This document shows positions 30,326 through 39,058 of a stretch of DNA of 64,000 bases, in pieces (position 1 is the stretch's first letter; every line of letters begins with the position of its first letter). Made by a program: the position numbers and the translations under genes. The notes beneath the pieces were generated by a model. The model worked only from the letters and a program-made list of their open reading frames with translations. It was not told the DNA's origin and did not search any database. This stretch comes from Limnohabitans curvus (GTDB lineage: Bacteria; Pseudomonadota; Gammaproteobacteria; Burkholderiales; Burkholderiaceae_C): contig NZ_NESP01000001.1 of the NCBI RefSeq assembly GCF_003063475.1, forward strand, positions 1,240,001 through 1,304,000, written 5' to 3'.

Positions 30326-31837
30326 GCCGCGATACAAAATCCACGCATCGTCTTTGTAAACCTCGGTGAAGCCTGCATAGGTTTCGGTGCGAAAGGCCTT
30401 TCGCCAACGCGGCGCCAGGACCCATGCGTGTTCATTGGTGCGCAGCTCGGCCAAGCGTGACATCGGCTGCAGCGCTGCACCCGCGGGTTTGTCAAAGTCC
30501 ACGCCGTCCATCAGTTCGCGGCGCCAGTCGTCGCCAGCTTCTTGTTCCTCGCGCGCCCAGTCTTGAATCACCTCTATCGGGCGTTGGCGTTGGGCATAGA
30601 ACATCACGTCATAGGGGTAGTCGTCCACCACCGCCAGCACATCGTTGGGAGCCACTTGGCACACCACCGCTTGGGCCACGCCGCGTGTGCTGCGCTCTAG
30701 CGTGAACACGCCGGCGTAGTGATTGGCAAAGCTGGCCACACCTATGCCCACCAGCGACAAGGCACCGAACAACCAAGCGCTCCATGCGCGCGGTGCCAAA
30801 TGGCGCTGCCACCACAAAGCCGCCAAGACGGCCAAGGGCGGCATCACAGGCAAGGCGTAGCCAATCAGTTTGGAGTTAGGAATAGAGAAAAAGCCAAGAA
30901 TGGCCAGCACCCAAATCCAGCACAACGCCACCCAAGCACCGTTGTCATTGGAGGGTTGCTGAAGCACACGTTGGCGCACGCGCTGAACGCCATCAGCGGC
31001 CACAAAGAAAATCCAAGGAAACAACAGCACCGTCACAGCCACGCCGTAGAACCACCAAGGGCGTGCGTTGTTGAACGTGGTGGCGGTGTAGCGGCCAAAC
31101 TGGTGCTTGCCAAACATGTAGGCCAACATATCGGGGTGCTCACGCGCAGCCAGCACAAACCAAGGCAAGGCGACGGCAGCAAAGAGCAGCAAGCCACTCA
31201 CCCACGGCAACGCCAAAATTTTGCGCCACTGCCAGGTGTAAGCAATCCAGACAAACAGCACCAGCCCTGGCAACAGCAAACCAATCAAGCCCTTGCTCAA
31301 CACGCCCAAGGCGCATGCCACAAAACCTGCGCGTGCCCAGTTGACATGCAAGCCACCTTGATGCATGAAGGCACGGGCAAAGCACCAAATGGCCACCCCC
31401 ATCCATGTGGCCACCATCATGTCGGTATTCACATATTGACCTGCGACCAAAAACGTCATGCTGGTGCCCAGCACCCAGCCTGCGCGACGCGCCACTTCGG
31501 CACCAGCGAAGTGGCGCACACACGCCACCATGAGGCCCAGCATCACACACGCATGCAGCGCCACCACCACACGGGCAGCCCAAGGCGTTGCCCCAAACAC
31601 GGCCATCGAGGCCGCTTCGAACCAATACAGAAGCGGTGGTTTGTGAAAGAAAGGAATGCCATCAATGCGCGGGGTCAACCAGTCGCCACTCATCCACATC
31701 CATCGACCCACTTCCGCATAACGCCCCTCATCTGGAATCGAAAGCGGCCGCTCGGAAGCCAGGACCAACAGCAACACCGGCAAGAGCCAAAGGCCCCAAG
31801 TGCGCCAGCGAAGAGATGCAAAGAAAGAAGAAGTCAT
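30248..31837 (-). CDS. ArnT/PMT-family glycosyltransferase
   Basis: A 529-residue polytopic inner-membrane enzyme that transfers a sugar from undecaprenyl phosphate to a periplasmic acceptor such as lipid A. The first periplasmic loop carries the catalytic acidic motif IPDEGRYAEVGRW (Asp36, Glu37) and GIPFFHKPPLLYW. About a dozen hydrophobic helices follow, then a soluble C-terminal domain. I start at ATG 31837 (MTSSFFASLRWRT); the open frame upstream is inside the deacetylase gene. The charged tail ending in QRKK overlaps the gtrA-like gene antisense. Confidence 0.92.
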   Translation of the reverse strand: MTSSFFASLRWRTWGLWLLPVLLLVLASERPLSIPDEGRYAEVGRWMWMSGDWLTPRIDGIPFFHKPPLLYWFEAASMAVFGATPWAARVVVALHACVMLGLMVACVRHFAGAEVARRAGWVLGTSMTFLVAGQYVNTDMMVATWMGVAIWCFARAFMHQGGLHVNWARAGFVACALGVLSKGLIGLLLPGLVLFVWIAYTWQWRKILALPWVSGLLLFAAVALPWFVLAAREHPDMLAYMFGKHQFGRYTATTFNNARPWWFYGVAVTVLLFPWIFFVAADGVQRVRQRVLQQPSNDNGAWVALCWIWVLAILGFFSIPNSKLIGYALPVMPPLAVLAALWWQRHLAPRAWSAWLFGALSLVGIGVASFANHYAGVFTLERSTRGVAQAVVCQVAPNDVLAVVDDYPYDVMFYAQRQRPIEVIQDWAREEQEAGDDWRRELMDGVDFDKPAGAALQPMSRLAELRTNEHAWVLAPRWRKAFRTETYAGFTEVYKDDAWILYRGSPSAAKSPEAAEQKSLRGCEDQRKK

Positions 31838-31844
31838 GTGGGTC

Positions 31845-32675
31845 TCAAGCTTGTATAAGTTTGCCGCTGCCGCGCACCAAACGCACGCGGGCGTCAAACA
31901 TGTGCTGCACAAAATCGTGTCCTGCGAGATAAGCAAACTCTCGCTTGCGTGCAGGGCCAATCGCATCGTCCGGTTGTGCCGACACGGCAGGGTGGCACAT
32001 GATGAGCGCGGCGTTGTCTGCTGGCAGGTGGGTGAGCCAGCCTTGCATGTGGCGTGCGTAGTCGTCCAGGCTGCCATCAAAGCCATAGGCGCCCAACAAC
32101 GGCCCCACCGTAGGCCATGCGTGGTGTTGAGCCCAGTCGGCGAGTGCTGCCGCTCCCATGGCAGAGATGACTTTGGCCTTGAGCCCAGGTTGCGCAACTT
32201 GCGACACGCGTAGCCATGGACGCGGGGCGGTATCGCCATAACGGCGCATCAGAACCTCGGCCAAAGCGTGACGAAAGACTGCAAACTGCTGGATGTGTTG
32301 GTGTCCGTCGATGTGATCAGGGGCCGCTTGCCACTGACCCTCAAAAGCATCCAGCTGCCGTTCAATTTCGTCTTCAATGCTTTGTTGGTTGTAAAGGCGA
32401 AGCGCAGCGCGCGCCATGACAACACCCAAACCGCGACCATGGCCTGCCGCCACGGCAAAGCTACTGGTCCAATCCAAATGCACGCCCACATCCAAGCGTT
32501 CACGCACGTCGCGTAGGGCCACCACATCTTCGGCCCAACGCGGCGAGAGGCTCATCACGCTGGTGGCGCTCAGGCGCCCAAGCACAGCCAAGGCAACAAT
32601 GCCTTGCGACACGGGTGCGTTCAACGCGTAGTCATCCGCACACAGCACGACGTCTTTGATGTGATCGCACGTCAT
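31845..32675 (-). CDS. ChbG/HpnK (YdjC-family) deacetylase, NaxD-like
   Basis: A 276-residue carbohydrate deacetylase. Metal-binding residues are visible as LCADDYALN (Asp14, Asp15), HLDW near His66 and HIDGHQHIQ at 121-129. In Francisella and Bordetella, NaxD of this family deacetylates undecaprenyl-phosphate N-acetylhexosamine before an ArnT-like enzyme transfers it to lipid A. The same neighbours are present here, which supports that role; ChbG- or HpnK-type roles remain possible. Its ATG overlaps the LysR gene stop (ATGA), and ArnT follows after 7 bases. Confidence 0.88.
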   Translation of the reverse strand: MTCDHIKDVVLCADDYALNAPVSQGIVALAVLGRLSATSVMSLSPRWAEDVVALRDVRERLDVGVHLDWTSSFAVAAGHGRGLGVVMARAALRLYNQQSIEDEIERQLDAFEGQWQAAPDHIDGHQHIQQFAVFRHALAEVLMRRYGDTAPRPWLRVSQVAQPGLKAKVISAMGAAALADWAQHHAWPTVGPLLGAYGFDGSLDDYARHMQGWLTHLPADNAALIMCHPAVSAQPDDAIGPARKREFAYLAGHDFVQHMFDARVRLVRGSGKLIQA

Positions 32676-33613
32676 GCAGCCGAACTCCAGTAACTCGCAT
32701 GACCGTAGTGGTCTTTGAGAAAATCAATCCACAAGCGCAAACGCAGGGGCAGGTGTTTGCGCTGCGAGAACACCGCATAAATTCCGTTGGGGGGTGCGGC
32801 GAATTCTTCCAACACAGGCACCAATTGCCCACTGCTGATTTCAGACTCCACCTCCCACGTGCTGCGCCATGCAATGCCGTGGCCCGCCAAACACCAGTCG
32901 TGCAGCACTTGACCGTCCGAACAGTCCATCGGGCCACTGGGGCGCAGGTGAATCACCTCGTGCGTTTGGCTATCCAAAAGCTTACCCGTCACAGGCACAC
33001 GAAACGCCCAGCCGCGTGTTTGTGAGGCGTCGCTGGACAGCGTCAAGCAACGAAAGCGCATCAAGTCACTCGGCACTTTGGGTGTGCCGTAGCGTTTTAA
33101 AAATTCGGGGGTGGCCACACACAAGCGGCGGTTGTCGGCCATGCGCACACTCACCAACGATGAGTCGGGCAAATCGCCCACGCGCACCGCGCAATCAAAA
33201 CCTTCGGCGGCTAAGTCGACCACACGGTCGCTCAGGTTGAGTGACACCGTCACATCGGGGTGCATGCTGTGAAACTTGGGCACCAGTGGTGCCACGTGGC
33301 GGCGACCAAACCCCGCAGGCGCCGTGATGCGCAAATGCCCGCTGGCTTTGAGACCACCCGCACTGACGCTCGCTTCGGCATTGGCCACATCGGCCAGCAA
33401 GCGTTGACAGTCTTCGAGGAATGCCGTGCCTTCGTGTGTGAGCGTGATGCGTCGCGTGGTGCGCACCAAGAGCTTGACGCCCAAGTGCGCTTCTAAGCTG
33501 TCCAAGCGACGCCCCATGATGGCGGGTGCCACGCCCTCGGCTTTGGCCGCAGCGGTCAAGCTGCCCTTCAAGGCCACCGACACAAAAGACTCAAAGGCTT
33601 TGAGTTTGTCCAT
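32672..33613 (-). CDS. LysR-family transcriptional regulator
   Basis: A 313-residue LTTR. The N-terminal winged HTH (MDKLKAFESFVSVALKGSLT, with the recognition region GVAPAIMGRRLDSLE) is followed by the effector domain from about residue 90. It has the CrgA/AaeR-like linker RITAPAGFGRRHVAPLVP. It overlaps the deacetylase start by 4 bases, so regulator, deacetylase and ArnT form one transcript. It also diverges from the transporter at 33665, the usual LTTR-target arrangement, so it may control either side. Confidence 0.93.
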   Translation of the reverse strand: MDKLKAFESFVSVALKGSLTAAAKAEGVAPAIMGRRLDSLEAHLGVKLLVRTTRRITLTHEGTAFLEDCQRLLADVANAEASVSAGGLKASGHLRITAPAGFGRRHVAPLVPKFHSMHPDVTVSLNLSDRVVDLAAEGFDCAVRVGDLPDSSLVSVRMADNRRLCVATPEFLKRYGTPKVPSDLMRFRCLTLSSDASQTRGWAFRVPVTGKLLDSQTHEVIHLRPSGPMDCSDGQVLHDWCLAGHGIAWRSTWEVESEISSGQLVPVLEEFAAPPNGIYAVFSQRKHLPLRLRLWIDFLKDHYGHASYWSSAA

Positions 33614-33664
33614 GCATCAATTATCCACGCCGACGGTTTTGAGGCTGCAACCTAAAATTGGCGC

Positions 33665-34693
33665 ATGAATACCCAAGCTCCCACGCATCGCCCCAGTCGA
33701 ATCACCCGCGCCATTGCGCTGTTAGAGCACCTCGCACCCGCATGGTTTGCCATGGTCATGGGTTGGTGCGGTTTGTCACTCGCTTGGTTGCGCGCCACCG
33801 ATGTGTTGGGCGACACCGCCCTTGGCTTAGGACTGGTGGGCGCTCTCTTTGCCCTATTTGTATTCGTCTTGCTGTGCCTCTCATGCGTGGTGCGTTTGAC
33901 GTTTCACCCCAACGCCGTGGCCGCAGACATGCGCCACCCCGTGCGTCACGCCTTCATGGCCACGCTACCGCTGTCCATCATGTTGCTCGCTGGCATTGGT
34001 GTGTCTTTGTTTTGGAACACCTCACGCACACTCGACACGCTGCTCACATTTGCGTGGGTGTTGGGTTCGGTCTTAGAGCTGGCGGCTTCTGTGTGGGTGA
34101 TTGCGCGTTGGCTCAACACGCCTGACAACGGCGGCTTGCAATGGGCCGCTTTCACGCCCGTGTTTTTTATTCCCGTCATTGGCAATGTGTTAGCGCCTTT
34201 GTCGGGCGTGACCATCGGTCTTGAGTCTTGGGCCACAGCTCAGTTTGGCATTGGTCTGCTGTTGTGGCCAGTGCTGCAGACCATGCTCCTCATTCGCATG
34301 GTGCAAGCGGGCCCGCTGGCTGCGCGCATGAGCCCCAGCATCTTCATCACCATGGTGGCGCCATCCATCATCGGTTTGTGTTTCTTGCAATTTGATGCAC
34401 CACTGAGCTTGGCCTGGGGCTCGTGGGGCATTGGTCTGTTTTTCTTAGCCCTATCGCTCACGCAAATTCACACCATCCTTGAACAGCCTTTTGGTTTGCC
34501 CCATTGGGCCATGAGCTTTCCGATGGCCGCCTTCACCACACTTAGCCTGCGCATGTCGCAAGAGCAGGGCGGTGCATGGCTGGAACTGCCTGCTACCTTG
34601 TTGCTGGCGGTCACCTCACTGCTGATTTTGGGGTTGACCCTAGGCACATGGCGCGGCTTGCGTCATGGCCACTTGCTGGCGCCTGACAAGTAA
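33665..34693 (+). CDS. SLAC1/TehA-family anion transporter
   Basis: A 342-residue membrane protein with about ten TM helices. It has the family N-terminus LAPAWFAMVMGWCGLSLAW and the internal block WAAFTPVFFIPVIGNVLAPL. TDT/SLAC1 members include TehA (tellurite resistance when overexpressed), C4-dicarboxylate carriers and sulfite exporters. The substrate cannot be read from the sequence. It is 51 bases from the divergent LysR gene. Confidence 0.88.
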   Translation: MNTQAPTHRPSRITRAIALLEHLAPAWFAMVMGWCGLSLAWLRATDVLGDTALGLGLVGALFALFVFVLLCLSCVVRLTFHPNAVAADMRHPVRHAFMATLPLSIMLLAGIGVSLFWNTSRTLDTLLTFAWVLGSVLELAASVWVIARWLNTPDNGGLQWAAFTPVFFIPVIGNVLAPLSGVTIGLESWATAQFGIGLLLWPVLQTMLLIRMVQAGPLAARMSPSIFITMVAPSIIGLCFLQFDAPLSLAWGSWGIGLFFLALSLTQIHTILEQPFGLPHWAMSFPMAAFTTLSLRMSQEQGGAWLELPATLLLAVTSLLILGLTLGTWRGLRHGHLLAPDK

Positions 34694-34825
34694 AGCGCAG
34701 CCGCACGCACGATTACCACCCTATTTGTCACGACAGCCAAAAAGCTGGCGATGCAATCACCTCAGCGCAATCCAATAAGATTCGTTCTGATTTCCCCTTT
34801 TTGATTTATCCAGAGAGACCTCACC

Positions 34826-37045
34826 ATGAGCCAAGACACCACCAAGCGCACCCAAGTGCGCAGCTTGCAAGTTGCCACCAACTTGTACAAATTCATCGAG
34901 ACCAAAGTGTTGCCCGACACTGGCGTGAGCAGCGATAAATTCTGGAAGGGTTTCGACGCCATCGTCCAAGACTTGGCACCGAAAAACATCGCCTTGCTGG
35001 CAGAGCGTGACCGCCTGCAAACCGAGATGGACACATGGCACAGCGCCAACCCAGGCCCCATCAAAAACATGAAGGCCTATCGCAAGTTCTTGGAAAAAAT
35101 TGGCTACCTCGTGCCACAACCCGACAAGGTCAAAGCCACCACCAAAAACGTGGACGCTGAATTGGCCTTGCAAGCTGGCCCACAACTGGTGGTGCCCGTG
35201 CTCAATGCACGTTACGCCTTGAACGCAGCCAACGCACGCTGGGGTTCTTTGTATGACGCCTTGTATGGCACAGACGCCATCCCAGAAAAAGGCGGCGCAG
35301 AAAAAACTGCGGGCTACAACCCCAAGCGCGGCGCCAAGGTCATTGCCTATGCACGTCACGTGCTGGACCGCACCGTGCCTTTGAAGAGCGGCTCGCACAT
35401 CGACTCCACCGGCTACGCCGTGGTGAACGGCGAATTGGTCGTCACCCTCAAAGGCGGCAAGACCACCAAGCTGGCCAAGGCCGCTCAGTTTGTGGGCTTT
35501 CAAGGCAAGATGTCTGAGCCATCGTCGGTGCTCTTCGCGCACAACGGCTTGCACCTTGATTTGCAAATCAACCGCAACACCCCCATCGGCGCGACAGACC
35601 CAGCCGGCGTGAGCGACTTGGTGGTGGAAGCTGCCTTGTCGACCATCCTCGACTTGGAAGACTCCGTGGCCGTCGTGGATGCAGACGACAAAGTGCTGGC
35701 CTACAGCAACTGGTTGGGCATCGTCAAAGGCACCTTGACCGAGACGGTTGAAAAAGGTGGCAAAACGTTCACACGTGGTTTGAATGCCGACCGCGAATAC
35801 AAAGGCAAAGACGGCCAGCCCGTCAAATTGCATGGCCGCTCATTGCTGTTCCTTCGCAACGTGGGCCACTTGATGACCAACCCCGCCATTCTTTACAAAG
35901 GTAAAGACGGCCAGATGCACGAAATCCCAGAAGGCATCATGGACGCGGTCATCACCACGACCATCGCGCTGCACGACTTGCAAGGCCACGGCAAAAAAGG
36001 CATTCGCAATTCACGCACAGGTTCTGTGTACATCGTCAAACCCAAAATGCACGGCCCCACCGAAGTGGCGTTTGCCTGCGAATTGTTTGGTCGCGTTGAG
36101 AAGGTTTTGGGCTTGTCTGACAGCACCGTCAAGCTGGGCATCATGGACGAAGAGCGCCGCACCAGCGTGAACTTGAAAGCCTGTATCGCTGCTGCAGCGA
36201 GCCGCGTGGCGTTCATCAACACCGGCTTCTTGGATCGCACCGGCGACGAGATGCACACCGCCATGCAAGCAGGCCCCATGTTGCGCAAAGGCGATATGAA
36301 AACCAGCGCATGGATTCAAGCCTACGAAAAGAACAACGTGTTGGCTGGCTTGTCATGCGGCTTGCGCGGCAAGGCGCAAATCGGCAAAGGCATGTGGGCC
36401 ATGCCCGACTTGATGGCAGAGATGCTGAAACAAAAAATTGGCCACCCCAAAGCGGGCGCCAACACCGCTTGGGTGCCAAGCCCTACAGCCGCTGTGTTGC
36501 ACGCCATGCATTACCACCAAGTCAAAGTGGTGGACGTGCAGAAAGAATTGGAAAAGATCGACTACAACAAGGTGCGTGACAGCCTCTTGAACGACCTGTT
36601 GCAAGTGCCTGTGACAGCCAACCCCAACTGGAAACCTGCTGAGAAGCAACAAGAGTTGGACAACAACGTGCAAGGCATCTTGGGCTATGTGGTGCGCTGG
36701 GTCGACCAAGGTGTGGGCTGCTCGAAAGTGCCAGACATCCACAACGTCGGCTTGATGGAAGACCGCGCCACCCTGCGCATTTCTAGCCAACACATCGCCA
36801 ACTGGTTGCACCACGGCGTGGTCACACCGGCTGAAGTGAAAGACACCTTCAAGCGCATGGCGTCGGTGGTGGACAAGCAAAACGCGGGCGACAAGGCTTA
36901 CCAAAAAATGGCGGGCCGCTTTGCCAAAGCACCTGCTTACCAAGCCGCCCTCGACTTGGTGTTCAAAGGCAAAGAGCAGCCCAGCGGCTACACCGAGCCT
37001 TTGCTGCACGCATGGCGCTTGAAAGTGAAGGCGGGCCACGCCTAA
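34826..37045 (+). CDS. glcB: Malate synthase G
   Basis: Condenses glyoxylate with acetyl-CoA to malate, completing the glyoxylate shunt or glycolate use. It has 739 residues, the G isoform size. Recognisable blocks are [16 protein letters not shown] with catalytic acids near residue 272, [19 protein letters not shown], and [19 protein letters not shown] near 405. Start: ATG 34826 with GAGAG upstream. It is single and ends in a strong terminator at 37089. Its last codons and stop are imperfectly duplicated just downstream. Confidence 0.97.
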   Translation: MSQDTTKRTQVRSLQVATNLYKFIETKVLPDTGVSSDKFWKGFDAIVQDLAPKNIALLAERDRLQTEMDTWHSANPGPIKNMKAYRKFLEKIGYLVPQPDKVKATTKNVDAELALQAGPQLVVPVLNARYALNAANARWGSLYDALYGTDAIPEKGGAEKTAGYNPKRGAKVIAYARHVLDRTVPLKSGSHIDSTGYAVVNGELVVTLKGGKTTKLAKAAQFVGFQGKMSEPSSVLFAHNGLHLDLQINRNTPIGATDPAGVSDLVVEAALSTILDLEDSVAVVDADDKVLAYSNWLGIVKGTLTETVEKGGKTFTRGLNADREYKGKDGQPVKLHGRSLLFLRNVGHLMTNPAILYKGKDGQMHEIPEGIMDAVITTTIALHDLQGHGKKGIRNSRTGSVYIVKPKMHGPTEVAFACELFGRVEKVLGLSDSTVKLGIMDEERRTSVNLKACIAAAASRVAFINTGFLDRTGDEMHTAMQAGPMLRKGDMKTSAWIQAYEKNNVLAGLSCGLRGKAQIGKGMWAMPDLMAEMLKQKIGHPKAGANTAWVPSPTAAVLHAMHYHQVKVVDVQKELEKIDYNKVRDSLLNDLLQVPVTANPNWKPAEKQQELDNNVQGILGYVVRWVDQGVGCSKVPDIHNVGLMEDRATLRISSQHIANWLHHGVVTPAEVKDTFKRMASVVDKQNAGDKAYQKMAGRFAKAPAYQAALDLVFKGKEQPSGYTEPLLHAWRLKVKAGHA

Positions 37046-37067
37046 AGTGAAGGCCGGTCAAGCCTAA
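37023..37067 (+). repeat. Imperfect tandem duplication across the glcB stop
   Basis: A 23-base unit at 37023-37045 (ending in the glcB stop TAA) is repeated at 37045-37067 with three mismatches; the period is 22 bases. Both copies end in GCCTAA. It looks like a local slippage duplication of the 3' end of the gene that does not affect the protein. Confidence 0.75.
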
Positions 37068-37088
37068 TCACTGCTGCATGAAGCAAAA

Positions 37089-37116
37089 GAAAACGGCTCC
37101 CTCGGGAGCCGTTTTT
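37089..37116 (+). terminator. Rho-independent terminator after glcB
   Basis: The stem CGGCTCC/GGAGCCG with a 4-base loop is flanked by AAAA on the 5' side and TTTTT on the 3' side, 44 bases after the glcB stop. It is a strong intrinsic terminator for the plus-strand transcript. Confidence 0.93.
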
Positions 37117-37171
37117 CATGGGTGCTGCGAACTATGATTGAGTGATTCCATTTTGCGATTGAGAGCCTGCC

Positions 37172-37567
37172 ATGACACACCCTTTGATTAGCACCACACT
37201 TCGTTTTGCTTTGCGCACCGTGATTGGTTTGGTGTTGACCGTGCTGATTGCCGTGGGAGTGTACTTGCTGTTCTCGTACCACTTCACTTACTCCAAGGGC
37301 GAGAGCGTGGGTTTTGTGCAAAAGCTCTCTTACAAAGGCTGGATCTGCAAAACATGGGAAGGCGAACAAATTCGGGCTTTAGCCACCCTCCCCGCCATTC
37401 CAGAAAAGTTTGCCTTCACCGTGCGTGATGATGCGGTGGCTGACCAAATCAACAAACACATTGGTCAAAAAGTAGTGGTGGAGTATGAGCAACACAAAGG
37501 CTTGCCGACCTGCTTTGGCGAGACCGAATACTTCATCACCAAAGTCACGCCGGCGCCTGGCGAATAA
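37172..37567 (+). CDS. Small membrane-anchored protein, function unknown
   Basis: A 131-residue protein with one N-terminal TM helix (about 13-35) and a soluble domain on the far side. The motif KGESVGFVQKLSYKGW plus ICKTWEGE defines a conserved uncharacterised family seen in Proteobacteria and Bacteroidetes, sometimes mislabelled 6-phosphogluconate dehydrogenase. Two Cys residues (about 60 and 112) could pair. It stands alone between the glcB terminator and the convergent photolyase-like gene. I assign no function. Confidence 0.85.
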   Translation: MTHPLISTTLRFALRTVIGLVLTVLIAVGVYLLFSYHFTYSKGESVGFVQKLSYKGWICKTWEGEQIRALATLPAIPEKFAFTVRDDAVADQINKHIGQKVVVEYEQHKGLPTCFGETEYFITKVTPAPGE

Positions 37568-37584
37568 GGCGTATCAAGCCGCGT

Positions 37585-38787
37585 TTAAGACGCGGGTGGT
37601 CGCGCAGGCAGCGGGTACACCAACTGCTGCAAGTGCCGCACGTTCTTGTTCACCTGCACCCACCATTTGCTGAACGAATCCATCGGCTTGTCGAGGTGAC
37701 GGAACAGGCGTGGCGCAGGTCGCAATTGCACATGACCTGCAGCAAGGTCTGGCAAACACAGATGCGCCACGGTTTGCACACTTTGCGCATGGGCCAATGC
37801 GGCCAACACCTCGTCAGCAGAACCAAACCAACGGTGCGGCGTAAGTGCCGTCATGCGTTCACCCACAAAGTGCCAACGCAAAGCATTCCATGGATGCGCT
37901 TGTGTGTGCTCTGCAAATGCCACGGCCACGCACACCACATCCGCAGGTAAGTCCTTTGGCAAATCAGCCAGCACCCACGGATGCACCAGCCACACATGTT
38001 GGCCTGCCACATCGCTTGCCACAGGTTTTGTAAACCCTAAATCAGCAGGTGGTTCGGAGAACACCGCTGGCTCATCCCAAGCCAATTCGTTTTTACGCAC
38101 TTGCGCCACAGTGGCCGAGCTACGGGCCAAGATGTCCATCAGCTCGTAGCTCACGTCAATCGATGTGGCGCGGCTGTGCCAAATTTCAGGGGCAAACTTC
38201 TCTACCGTGTCGGCATTGAACAAATAAGGTTTGCTGCTTCCCGTCGCTGCCACCCATTGCCACCCCAAATAGTTGCTGGCCACATCGCCATCCAACAAAT
38301 GGCTGTACATCCAATCGGCGGCCACGCGCCAATGCACTTTGCGCAAATGCACGATGTAGCTGGCCACCCACAGGCGCGCATGGTTGTGCAAATAACCCGT
38401 GGTGTAGAGCATGCGTATGGCGGTGTCAATCACAGGCACGCGGGTGCAAGCGTGGCGCACATCCTCGGGTAGCTCGGTGCTGTACTCGGTATCTGGCAAG
38501 ACACCTTCGTGCAAGGACTGCGCAATGCCATCGCCTAAATGGTGATGCAAGTGTTGAAAATACTCGCGCCAACCCAACTCATAAATCAGCTTGTGTTGCA
38601 CGCCCACGCGGTACTGGTGGTACATGGCGCTGGCCACATCGGGCACGCTCAAAAAACCATGGGTGAGGTACGGCGACAAATGCGTCACCGCGCCATCCAA
38701 GGCGTTGCGGCTGTGCGCATAGTCTTTGGGGCTGACGTAGTCAAGCCGCAGCTGTGCGGCTTCTGGCGTGGGTGGGAATTCGTACAT
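37585..38787 (-). CDS. Photolyase/cryptochrome-like flavoprotein with FAD domain first
   Basis: A 400-residue protein that begins directly with the photolyase FAD-binding domain: HLSPYLTHGFLS near residue 37, GWREYFQHLHHHL near 74, LHNHARLWVASYIVHLR near 130 and DGDVASNYLGWQWVAATGS near 165. The usual N-terminal alpha/beta antenna domain is missing. From about residue 250 the C-terminus reads VWLVHPWVLADLP and VVCVAVAF, then HPWNALRWHFVGERM, and ends near DSFSKWWVQVNK, which resembles a degenerate antenna domain, as if circularly permuted. ATG 38787 is chosen. DNA repair versus photosensor function is open. Confidence 0.82.
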   Translation of the reverse strand: MYEFPPTPEAAQLRLDYVSPKDYAHSRNALDGAVTHLSPYLTHGFLSVPDVASAMYHQYRVGVQHKLIYELGWREYFQHLHHHLGDGIAQSLHEGVLPDTEYSTELPEDVRHACTRVPVIDTAIRMLYTTGYLHNHARLWVASYIVHLRKVHWRVAADWMYSHLLDGDVASNYLGWQWVAATGSSKPYLFNADTVEKFAPEIWHSRATSIDVSYELMDILARSSATVAQVRKNELAWDEPAVFSEPPADLGFTKPVASDVAGQHVWLVHPWVLADLPKDLPADVVCVAVAFAEHTQAHPWNALRWHFVGERMTALTPHRWFGSADEVLAALAHAQSVQTVAHLCLPDLAAGHVQLRPAPRLFRHLDKPMDSFSKWWVQVNKNVRHLQQLVYPLPARPPAS

Positions 38788-38833
38788 AAGATTTTTGCGA
38801 TTGTGCCTTGTTCGCTTCGCTACACTTTGGGGC

Positions 38834-39058
38834 ATGCACAGCCAAATGCCCGCCCCCATTGACGCTTGCGCTTGCCCCTTGTGCGGCCAGCCGAATCAAT
38901 GCGCCATGGAAGCGGCCAAAGTCAGCGGGCAACCCGTTGCCAAGTGCTGGTGCGTGAACGCGTCTTTCTCGCCCGAGCTGCTTGCCCAAGTGCCCGCCGC
39001 ATCACAACGCAAGGCCTGCATTTGCCAAGCCTGCGCCACGAAAGAAGCACATGGCTGA
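38834..39058 (+). CDS. Cysteine-rich CWC-family small protein
   Basis: A 74-residue protein with nine Cys residues. Cys12, 14, 17 and 23 lie in ACACPLCGQPNQC, the family-defining CWC triplet is Cys38-Trp39-Cys40, and Cys62, 64 and 67 follow near the end. The pattern suggests metal binding. Its function is unknown. The start ATG 38834 is chosen over an in-frame ATG four codons later. It is 46 bases from the divergent photolyase-like gene and overlaps the exporter start by 8 bases. Confidence 0.82.
   Translation: MHSQMPAPIDACACPLCGQPNQCAMEAAKVSGQPVAKCWCVNASFSPELLAQVPAASQRKACICQACATKEAHG

Noticed and set aside
34757..35833. 358-codon open frame on the minus strand opposite glcB
   Set aside because: Antisense to malate synthase G, which is clearly the real gene; no independent support.
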